DNA of 37,568 nucleotides. Source: an uncultured Prevotellaceae bacterium (GTDB lineage: Bacteria > Bacteroidota > Bacteroidia > Bacteroidales > Bacteroidaceae). The notes under the pieces were generated by a model. It was not told the origin of the DNA. It ran no database searches and saw nothing but the letters and a program-made list of their open reading frames with translations. Made by a program: the position numbers and the translations under genes. The stretch is from NCBI GenBank assembly GCA_902786665.1, contig CADADN010000043.1, forward strand, positions 1 through 37,568, in the 5' to 3' direction. Each line of letters starts with the position of its first letter. Positions within the stretch are counted from its first letter, which is position 1. Shown in pieces: positions 16,816 to 24,245 of this stretch.

Positions 16816-17445
16816 TCAGAACCTGATTTCTATTCGTTCTCCGTCTTCATTGTAATATGAGAACAGGAAATTCTTCGGGGTGATGACCACGGGCTCTATC
16901 TTGGGCCGAACATACCTTGCGGCCCTGCCCGGTTTTAAAAACGCAATTGTGAGATGGCACTGATACGACTCATAGGGATAGTCGTTCGGGAAGTTGGCCA
17001 TGATGATGCGGTGGGTCTCATTGATGGCCTCCGACCAGACACCACATTTCAGCACGTCGTTCTCAGGGCGCTCAAAGATGGAGACATCGGTGAGTTGTGC
17101 ACGATAGGCGGAAAGGTCCATCAAGTAGGTCTTCAGTTCCTCCAGGTCGACATCGTTCTTCAGAAATGAGGCCAACGTGATGTGGTATTTGGTTTCAAGC
17201 CCGAAATAGTAGTTCGCCTCGTCAATGAACAAGTCGTCGTGGGGTATAAGTGATTGCAACTCCGTGACAAATACAGGCTCCTCATACTCCACCATGAGCG
17301 TGGCGGTGTGTTTTCGCTCAATATGCGTATCTGTCGGTCCTTCTCGACCATCAGCCTGCGATGCCACGAGAAAAAAGGTCATGGCAAGCAGTGCCGCAAG
17401 TAGAAGCGATGGTCGCGTAGATGGCAAAAGCCCCTTGCTGTTCAT
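16816..17445 (-). CDS. Secreted 2H-phosphoesterase-like protein
   Basis: This is a 209-residue protein with a hydrophobic export signal at about 13-29. Two HxT motifs, YHITLASFL (HIT 88-90) and CHLTIAFLK (HLT 164-166), are 76 residues apart and each sits in a beta strand. This is the hallmark of the 2H phosphoesterase superfamily (LigT, CPDase), which cleaves 2',3'-cyclic phosphates or related bonds. Most members are cytoplasmic; the signal peptide places this one in the periplasm or outside, which is unusual. A promoter (TATTTTTG on the minus strand, 17480-17473) lies about 28 bp upstream. It may be cotranscribed with msrA and the GH115 gene. Substrate unknown. Confidence 0.75.
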   Translation of the reverse strand: MNSKGLLPSTRPSLLLAALLAMTFFLVASQADGREGPTDTHIERKHTATLMVEYEEPVFVTELQSLIPHDDLFIDEANYYFGLETKYHITLASFLKNDVDLEELKTYLMDLSAYRAQLTDVSIFERPENDVLKCGVWSEAINETHRIIMANFPNDYPYESYQCHLTIAFLKPGRAARYVRPKIEPVVITPKNFLFSYYNEDGERIEIRF

Positions 17446-17472
17446 ATATCTAATACATTTGGGTCTGGGTTA

Positions 17473-17480
17473 CAAAAATA
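17473..17480 (-). promoter_or_regulatory. -7 promoter element of the 2H phosphoesterase gene
   Basis: On the minus strand TATTTTTG fits TAnnTTTG, giving a transcript start near 17466 and a leader of about 20 nt. A second identical element lies at 17520-17513. Both are downstream of the terminator at 17552-17587. Confidence 0.45.
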
Positions 17481-17551
17481 CTCATTTTTCATCAAAAAAT
17501 ATGCTCTTGTCCAAAAATACACGGCTTGAATGAATATATTTCATGATATAT

Positions 17552-17587
17552 AAAAAAAACAGGAGGAAAAAATCACTTTTCCTCCTG
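17552..17587 (-). terminator. Strong minus-strand terminator with no gene upstream
   Basis: CAGGAGGAAAA (17560-17570) pairs with TTTTCCTCCTG (17577-17587), an 11-bp perfect stem. On the minus strand it is followed by eight Ts (17559-17552). No recognisable gene is found upstream on that strand in 17588-18120. It suggests a small RNA or short-peptide transcript ending here. Confidence 0.75.
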
Positions 17588-18136
17588 CCCACTATTTGTG
17601 ATTCTTAATCATTCAGGGTTCTCACGAATCCTTGTCATTCTTCATACTAATCATTTGCGTTTTACAAATTAACTATTCTGATTATAACCTAACTAAAATG
17701 TTTCCAACACTAAACTAACTGAACTTTTTTTATTGTCTTATAAGAATGGAATCTTTGTAATTGATTTATTTTCTTGGTTGAGCGTATATAATGAGGCGCA
17801 GCATATCTGCCTCCTCTGTTTTCAGCAAAATTCCATTCTTCTTGGTTTCTTCAAAATATGCATTTCGTCACGATATGTCATTTGTGAAGTGAGTGCAGGG
17901 TGCAACCCCGGCATATCTCAGTTTTTTCGCTATCCTTGACGCCAATTTAAATTAGATGCTGCAAAAATAGCAAAAAAAGCCCCATGCATCTATGCTCAAT
18001 ATATTTGTTTTGTTCCCAAATGTATTGTCGATACATTAGGGCGCCAATTGGATACATCTCGGAAGACAATAGTTAAAAAAAGATATAGGTTGGGCAAATA
18101 AAGCGTCTTGACCTACATAAATGCCTTTTTTTTTGT
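17588..18136. other. Gene-poor region, possible minus-strand small RNA
   Basis: No convincing protein gene. On the minus strand a TATTTTTG element (17969-17962) could start a transcript of about 400 nt ending at the terminator at 17552. Within it a 12-codon frame (MLRLIIYAQPRK) is preceded by GAGGAGG near 17805, and in-frame upstream codons extend it back to a stop without a start. These may be a leader peptide or gene debris. A plus-strand 68-residue frame across the same bases looks like a shadow. Confidence 0.3.
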
Positions 18137-18144
18137 TAACTTTG
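18137..18144 (+). promoter_or_regulatory. -7 promoter element of the HTCS gene
   Basis: TAACTTTG matches the Bacteroidota -7 consensus and predicts transcription from about 18151. This excludes the in-frame ATG at 18121 and supports the start at 18169. Confidence 0.6.
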
Positions 18145-18168
18145 TTTGGTAAACCAACATACCGCATA

Positions 18169-21100
18169 ATGAAACTGCGATACCTGACTTTTTGGATGGT
18201 CCTGGCACCTCTGTTCTCGTGCTATGCTACCGATTATTTTTTCCGCAACGTGAATGTGAAAGACGGATTGGTCGACAATTTCGTGAGAGACATCGTGCGC
18301 GACAGTCAGGGATACATGTGGTTTTCCACAGTCAACGGACTGAGCCGCTACGATGGTTACCGGCTCCGAAACTATATGCCCAAAGAATATGGGGGCACTT
18401 CCAACGATGTCAGGTTGGTGAGAGAAACGGCCGATTCCACACTTTGGATGTTCAGCGGGGGAACGCTCTTTACTTACAATCGCAAGATGGTTGTATGGAA
18501 TAAGGATGGCGCGCAGCACCTTGCCAAATTGGGAATTCAAGGCACGGCAAAAGTGTTTTATGTCGACGACAGGCTCAACCTTTGGGTGGTTACCGAATAT
18601 GGAATTTTCCATTACGATTTCGGGCAGAAAGCATTGCACCATATCGCCAACTACACCAATTCGTCAATCTTGAGTCTTGTCGCGAGAAATGGTGTGACGG
18701 TTGTCGTTACTACCGACTTCAAGATTTTCGAGGTGGCGCTCAGGGAAAAAAGGCTTGTCCTTATAGGACAGACAAAAGACGTGCCCTACGACCGTGACAA
18801 CCGGATGTTTCTCGACCACAACATGAACTTGTGGTTTTACAACTCTCACTCTCTGGCTGGTACCCAATGGCTCTTCTCGCTGAAGACCCGCCAGTGGCGA
18901 CAGGCTCAGGAATTGAGGCAAGTGGGCAATTTTTCGGTTAACGCCATTTCAGAGGATAACAATGGTTGCCTATGGGTGGGAACGGGAAATGCCGGTATCT
19001 TCGTCTTTGAAAACCAAAACGACCAACTTGTCCTGACCGAGTCGAAGGGCATGAATGCTTTTGTCTCTATCAGTAGCCATATCACTACTTTCTATCTCGA
19101 CGACAACAACACGATGTGGGTGGGGTCGGCAAAACTGGGCATCGCCTATACCGATATGTGCAGTCCGCGGTTCAATATCGTTTCCACCGTTGAGTCTGAG
19201 GATGTGAGCGCGCTGCTCTACGACAGATCTGGAAACTTGTGGATAGGATATGACGGAGGCGGCGTGAGCAGGAGGACGCCTTCGGGCGTTGTCACTCATT
19301 ATTCGGCATTGGGCAGCATGCTGCCCTCCAACATCGTCACATCGCTGGCTCAGCATGCCGACGGATCACTTTTGGTGGGCACGTATGGCAGCGGCATTGC
19401 CAAGTGGGATGGGGCTAGGTTCCAGCCTTTCCGTTCCGATTGTGCCGACCTCAGATACGTGAAGGCCATGGCCATTGACAAACATGGTAACTTGTGGGTG
19501 GCCACAGTGGATAGGGGCGTGGTGAGAGTTGGAAAAGAAGGAAGGGCTGATCTCTTCAACACGGCCAACTCTCTGCTTGCCTCAAATGGTGTGCTGAGTT
19601 TGGCATGCGACTCTTTGCGCGACATTATATATATTGGTACGTCGATGGGCGTCTCTGCTTACGATTGCGCAAAAGGCAATTTCGCCTCGATTCCACAACT
19701 TGACAAATTGAAAGACTCCTATGTGTCATCGTTGCTCGTAGGTCATCACGGCATACTTTACGCTGGTAGCCGCGATGGACTATGGGCTTACTACCCCAAA
19801 AACGACACCATGCAGCGACTAACCATTGATCAGGGCATGTCGCACAATGTCATCAGGGCCATGTCGGAGAGTGAGAATGGACTATGGGCCAGTACCGACA
19901 ATGGGCTCACCTGGATTTCCGTGCAGATGGACGAGAACCATCAGGTGGCTTTCCAGTGCTTTCCCTTCCTTGATCCCGATGGGCTTCACAATGTCGTGTT
20001 CTCCGACAATGCTGCTTGTTCCACCCCCGACGGACAGGTGCTGATGGGCAGTTTCTCAGGTTACGTCAGCATATCACCCGAGAATATCGTTCCCCGATAC
20101 CAGAAGCTTCAGGTCAGGTTTACCGATTTTAGGGTAAATGGCGAGATTGCTGTGAGGACGTCAGACATCTTCACCATACGCCATAACGACCACCTCGGTG
20201 TCTCGGTATCGGCCATGGTGCCCGCCATGAACCAGAAAGTGAAATATGTTTATCGGCTCAAGGGTGAGGAAGACTGGGTAAGGGCACCTGGAAACATTCT
20301 CTATTTGGTGTCCTTAAGTCCGGGAACGCATGTGTTGCAGGTGAAAGCCATTCTACCAGGTATGTCGGAAAGCGAGATTGCTGAGATGACCATCAAGGTG
20401 ATACCGCCTTACTGGAGGTCGCGGCCGGCCATGGCATTCTATCTGCTGCTGCTCTTGGGCATCTTGTATCTCGTCTATCGTAACATGAAATTGAGGCAGA
20501 AACGCGAACTTGACATCAAGCAGTTGGAACTCAATCTCAAGAAGTATGAGATGGAGGAAGAGAAAATCAGGTTCTTTACCAACGTCAGCCACGATCTGAA
20601 GACCCCGTTGACGTTGGTGGTGGCACCCTTGGAGAAAATCCGTGAGGCCAACTTGCCCGGGAGCATCCGCACCGAAGTGGATGTGGCATGGAGGAATGCG
20701 CGTCAGCTCTACGACCTTATCTTGCAGTTGCTCGACTTCCGACGGCTGGATGTGGGCAAGGAGTCGCTTCATCTCAAGCATGGCGATATCGTTGCTTTTG
20801 CCCGCCAGACGGTACAGGCATTCACCTACTATGCCACACGCAAGCAGATTGACATGCAGATGAAGCTTCCCGACGAAACCGTGGAAATCGATTTCGATGA
20901 GAATAAGCTGCGGCGTGTGATCACCAATCTGTTGTCGAATGCCTACAAATACAATGTCGACAACGGAAAGGTGGTGTTCTCGCTCGCTGTCAAAGGCGAG
21001 GAACCCCAAAGGCAGATGGTCATCAGCGTGGCCGACACCGGGATAGGTGTGGCCGACAAGGAGCATGTCTTCGACCGCTTCGTGCAGGAATCTCACGGGC

Positions 21101-22080
21101 ATGAGCAGGAAGGCAGTGGATTGGGACTCCATATCGTCAGGCAGTATGTGGAGATGATGCAAGGTCAAATCACCGTGACCGACAACAAGCCACGGGGCAG
21201 TATCTTCACCGTTGTGCTGCCAGTGATGAAGTCGGTGGAAGACGATGGCGATACGAATGGCACACTTGACGACGAGGTCGGAATGACTGGCATGGGCGAC
21301 ACCGACCAGCCTGCTCGGCATCAGCCCTCCATCTTGGTGGTGGAGGACAACACCGATGCCCGGCTCTTCCTCCAGCGCAGCCTTGAGGATGAATACAACG
21401 TGCTCATTGCCGCCAACGGAAAGGAGGCGCTTGAAGTCCTGGCGAAAAACGATGACGTGAGCCTTGTCATCAGCGACGTGATGATGCCGGTGATGGACGG
21501 ACTGCAGTTGTTCCGTCAAATCAAGCACGACATCAACTACTCGCATATTCCCGTGGTCTTGCTTACGGCCAAGAGCAGTGAGGAGAATATTGTGGAGGGC
21601 CTCGAAGAGGGGGCCGCCGACTACATCACCAAGCCGTTTAGTCTGGCGGTGCTGAGACTTCGTATCAGGAAAATCCTGGAATGGACGCAACAGACGCATC
21701 ATAACATCGCGTCGGGCATAGAGATCAAACCCAGTGAGATCACGGTGAGCTCACTCGATGAGGAACTCATTGCCAATGTCATTGCCAAAATAGAGGAGAA
21801 TATCGGCGACGTCAACTATTCGGTAGCCCAGCTCAGCAGTGCGGTGGGTATGACGCGTGGGCACCTTTACAAGAAACTCATGGCCATCACGGGCAAGTCG
21901 CCCATCGAATTCATCCGGATCATCAAGATGAAACGGGGCAAGAGCTTGCTCGACCAGGGCAAGACCAACATCTCGGAGGTGGCCGACATGGTGGGCTTCT
22001 CTGCCAAGCAATTCTCCCACTACTTCAAAGCCACGTATGGCGACACTCCGTCCGATTACCTGAAGAAACGAAAGAAATAA
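18169..22080 (+). CDS. Hybrid two-component system regulator (HTCS)
   Basis: This 1303-residue protein joins sensor, kinase and regulator. After a signal/anchor (about 1-20) come two beta-propellers of Reg_prop repeats (e.g. GCLWVGTGNAGIFVF, GNLWIGYDGGGVSR, GSLLVGTYGSGIAKW) to about 660. A Y_Y_Y domain (about 690-730), one transmembrane helix (about 755-773), HisKA with H808 (NVSHDLKTPL), and HATPase (NLLSNAYKYN; ADTGIGVAD) follow. The receiver has D1103 (SDVMMPVMDG), and the C-terminal AraC-type HTH spans about 1205-1303. HTCS proteins bind oligosaccharides in the periplasm and activate polysaccharide-use genes. It is 17 bp before the next gene, probably one operon, and amid glucuronoxylan-type enzymes, so a xylan fragment is the likely ligand (inference). 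Confidence 0.96.
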   Translation: MKLRYLTFWMVLAPLFSCYATDYFFRNVNVKDGLVDNFVRDIVRDSQGYMWFSTVNGLSRYDGYRLRNYMPKEYGGTSNDVRLVRETADSTLWMFSGGTLFTYNRKMVVWNKDGAQHLAKLGIQGTAKVFYVDDRLNLWVVTEYGIFHYDFGQKALHHIANYTNSSILSLVARNGVTVVVTTDFKIFEVALREKRLVLIGQTKDVPYDRDNRMFLDHNMNLWFYNSHSLAGTQWLFSLKTRQWRQAQELRQVGNFSVNAISEDNNGCLWVGTGNAGIFVFENQNDQLVLTESKGMNAFVSISSHITTFYLDDNNTMWVGSAKLGIAYTDMCSPRFNIVSTVESEDVSALLYDRSGNLWIGYDGGGVSRRTPSGVVTHYSALGSMLPSNIVTSLAQHADGSLLVGTYGSGIAKWDGARFQPFRSDCADLRYVKAMAIDKHGNLWVATVDRGVVRVGKEGRADLFNTANSLLASNGVLSLACDSLRDIIYIGTSMGVSAYDCAKGNFASIPQLDKLKDSYVSSLLVGHHGILYAGSRDGLWAYYPKNDTMQRLTIDQGMSHNVIRAMSESENGLWASTDNGLTWISVQMDENHQVAFQCFPFLDPDGLHNVVFSDNAACSTPDGQVLMGSFSGYVSISPENIVPRYQKLQVRFTDFRVNGEIAVRTSDIFTIRHNDHLGVSVSAMVPAMNQKVKYVYRLKGEEDWVRAPGNILYLVSLSPGTHVLQVKAILPGMSESEIAEMTIKVIPPYWRSRPAMAFYLLLLLGILYLVYRNMKLRQKRELDIKQLELNLKKYEMEEEKIRFFTNVSHDLKTPLTLVVAPLEKIREANLPGSIRTEVDVAWRNARQLYDLILQLLDFRRLDVGKESLHLKHGDIVAFARQTVQAFTYYATRKQIDMQMKLPDETVEIDFDENKLRRVITNLLSNAYKYNVDNGKVVFSLAVKGEEPQRQMVISVADTGIGVADKEHVFDRFVQESHGHEQEGSGLGLHIVRQYVEMMQGQITVTDNKPRGSIFTVVLPVMKSVEDDGDTNGTLDDEVGMTGMGDTDQPARHQPSILVVEDNTDARLFLQRSLEDEYNVLIAANGKEALEVLAKNDDVSLVISDVMMPVMDGLQLFRQIKHDINYSHIPVVLLTAKSSEENIVEGLEEGAADYITKPFSLAVLRLRIRKILEWTQQTHHNIASGIEIKPSEITVSSLDEELIANVIAKIEENIGDVNYSVAQLSSAVGMTRGHLYKKLMAITGKSPIEFIRIIKMKRGKSLLDQGKTNISEVADMVGFSAKQFSHYFKATYGDTPSDYLKKRKK

Positions 22081-22097
22081 CCATATTTATTATCAAC

Positions 22098-23999
22098 ATG
22101 AAGAACAGCAGTTTAAGACGTGTGGTGATGACGGCTGCCGCATTGTGCGCGGCCATCGCCATACAGGCGGGCAAGTATCAGCATTTCAAGGTGTCGACCT
22201 ATATACGGGCACAGGATGTGGTCCGGATGGATGACGACAAATTCCTCAAATCCACTTGGGAGACCGTGAGCAGTCAGGTAGACCTCGACAAGATTTATAT
22301 CGAGACCCATCGCGACGCATACACCGTGCCCGAGAAGATTGTCTACAAAGTGAAGAAATTCTTCCTGTCAAAAGGGTTGCAGGTAGGAGGAGGTATTACC
22401 TTCACCCGGTCGGAGCCCACCGATTTTGAAACCTATAGCTATGCCCGTGAGAACGAACGTGAGCAGGTGAGGCAAATATCGGAGTTCACCGCACGGCTGT
22501 TCGACGACTTCATTCTCGATGACTTCTTCTTCATCGACCTGAAAAACGACGACGAGATTGCGGCAAAGGGAAACAAGAGTTGGACCGAATACCGCCTCCG
22601 TCTGATGGCCGATGCCGGACGCGAACTGGTGGTGCAACCTGCCAAGGCGGTCAATCCCAAGGTGAAGGTCATCATCAAATATCCCAACTGGTATGACCAT
22701 TTCCATGGGTTGGGATTCAACCTCGAGGAGGAGCCCACCTATTTCGACGGACTTTGGACAGGCACCGAGACCCGCGATCCCGGTTCGGCGCAGCATTTGC
22801 AAAACTATCTGAGTTACAACATCGTACGCTATTTCGACAATATCGCTCCTGGCCGTAACTTCGGTGGATGGGTAGATGCCGGTGGCATCAATATGAGCAT
22901 GGACAGATATGCCGAGCAACTCCATCTCACCATGCTGTCGAAGACGCCCGAAATCATCCTGTGGAACTATATGCAGTTGGCCGAGGTCAAGATCTCTCCC
23001 AACATGAGGGCACCATGGCAGTCGGATGGAGGCAACAGTTTTAGGTACGACGATATGGTGGCGCCGTTCACCAAGAATGGCAAGACCATCACTCCAACTA
23101 CCATGGCACGCTTCGCCAACCAAACCCTTCATCAGACCGACCAACTGGTGGGCGCATTGGGAAAGCCCATCGGACTGGTTTCCTATAAGCCCTATCATTC
23201 GTCGGGTGAGGATTTCTTGCAGAATTACCTGGGCATGATCGGTCTGCCCATGGACATGCACCCACAATGGGTGGATGGCAAGATGCAGGTGCTGCTTACC
23301 GAGCAGGCGGCCAAAGACCCGCAAATCGTTGAGAAAATCAAACAGCAGCTGAAGAAGGGTGGCGACGTCATCATCACTACCGGACTCCTCAAGGCCATAC
23401 GCACCCAACTGGCCGATGTGGTGGAACTCTACTGTGGCGACCTCAAGGCCATCGTCAACGACTTTGGCTTCTTCGGCAAGTCCGAACGCGAGTTCATCAT
23501 CCCGCAGGTGAAGTATTTCACCAACGATGCCTGGGAAGTGGTCAGTGCCGGGCGCCCGCTGCAGGGAGGCGTGTCGGGCTATCCCATCCTCCTGCGCGAC
23601 ACCTACTCCAAGGGGATGCTTTTCGTGCTTACCATTCCCGACGATTTCGGCAATCTCTACGACTTCCCCGCTCCCGCACTCAATGTCATCCGCCGTGCCA
23701 TGAGCAAGGATGTGGGTGCATACATCGAGGGACCGTCAAAAGTGGCGCTCTTCCCTTACGACAACAAGACGATGGTGGTAGAGAACTTCAACGACAACGC
23801 TGTCAGTCTCCGGGTGGTGGTCAATGCCAAAGTGGGTGCTCTGCGCAACCTCCTCACTGGCGAGCAACTCAAACCGGCCGAACGGCAGCCCGCCGGTGGC
23901 TCACCTTATTTCCGCAACCGCTTCTATGGCTATTCTGATGGTCAGACGGTGTTCGACATTCAGCTGCCTGCACATAGTTACATCGGATTGGGGTATTGA
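22098..23999 (+). CDS. Secreted TIM-barrel-like protein of unknown family
   Basis: This 633-residue protein has a signal peptide (about 1-24). I do not recognise its family. The first 310 residues alternate strands and helices as in a (beta/alpha)8 barrel: FKVSTYIRA, KIYIETHRD, LQVGGGITF, DDFILDDFFF, KVKVIIKYPNW, FDGLWTGTE, FGGWVDAGG, EIILWNY. Residues of about 360-470 look like a glutamine-amidotransferase-like domain (GKPIGLVSYKP ... GGDVIITTGLL) and the tail is beta-rich. That order recalls GH42-like glycosidases, but no standard catalytic Asn-Glu pair is seen; acidic clusters DD at strand 4 and D at strand 7 are candidates. It follows the HTCS gene by 17 bp, so it probably acts on the same glycan. 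Confidence 0.6.
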   Translation: MKNSSLRRVVMTAAALCAAIAIQAGKYQHFKVSTYIRAQDVVRMDDDKFLKSTWETVSSQVDLDKIYIETHRDAYTVPEKIVYKVKKFFLSKGLQVGGGITFTRSEPTDFETYSYARENEREQVRQISEFTARLFDDFILDDFFFIDLKNDDEIAAKGNKSWTEYRLRLMADAGRELVVQPAKAVNPKVKVIIKYPNWYDHFHGLGFNLEEEPTYFDGLWTGTETRDPGSAQHLQNYLSYNIVRYFDNIAPGRNFGGWVDAGGINMSMDRYAEQLHLTMLSKTPEIILWNYMQLAEVKISPNMRAPWQSDGGNSFRYDDMVAPFTKNGKTITPTTMARFANQTLHQTDQLVGALGKPIGLVSYKPYHSSGEDFLQNYLGMIGLPMDMHPQWVDGKMQVLLTEQAAKDPQIVEKIKQQLKKGGDVIITTGLLKAIRTQLADVVELYCGDLKAIVNDFGFFGKSEREFIIPQVKYFTNDAWEVVSAGRPLQGGVSGYPILLRDTYSKGMLFVLTIPDDFGNLYDFPAPALNVIRRAMSKDVGAYIEGPSKVALFPYDNKTMVVENFNDNAVSLRVVVNAKVGALRNLLTGEQLKPAERQPAGGSPYFRNRFYGYSDGQTVFDIQLPAHSYIGLGY

Positions 24000-24245
24000 A
24001 AGATGGTTTGAGATTTGAGGTTTGAGGTTTAAGGTTTATCATTCTTCGCATGATGAACATCGGATGCGCCTCGGCAATTAGAGCAAGCTCTATCGCTCGG
24101 CTTGCACGATGTTTGAGGTTTAAGGTTTAAGAATTTAGATTGGAGGACTAATGTCTGAACTCCTGAACTTCTGAACTCCTGAACTTCTTGACAAATGTCT
24201 GAACTCCTGAACTCCTAAAATAGTGATATTAAAACAATTCTAAAT
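24000..24245. repeat. Intergenic simple repeats
   Basis: TTTGAGGTTTAAGGTTTA occurs exactly at 24021-24038 and 24112-24129. Between them lies a hairpin-rich core with AGAGC-AA-GCTCT (24080-24091). ATGTCTGAACTCCTGAACT occurs at 24151-24169 and 24195-24213 within an array of CTGAACTYC units. No gene or clear terminator is visible. Similar dispersed intergenic repeats are, from memory, common in Prevotella-type genomes. Confidence 0.7.

Noticed and set aside
17733-17939. A 68-residue plus-strand ORF upstream of the HTCS gene
   Set aside because: No promoter, ribosome site or family; Cys/Ile-rich text typical of AT-rich non-coding DNA.
20353-21702. A 449-residue minus-strand ORF inside the HTCS gene
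   Set aside because: It is antisense to the kinase and receiver domains, has His-rich shadow composition and no family features.
22368-23408. A 346-residue minus-strand ORF opposite the TIM-barrel-like gene
   Set aside because: The plus strand has the signal peptide, regular fold pattern and operon spacing; the antisense frame lacks these.
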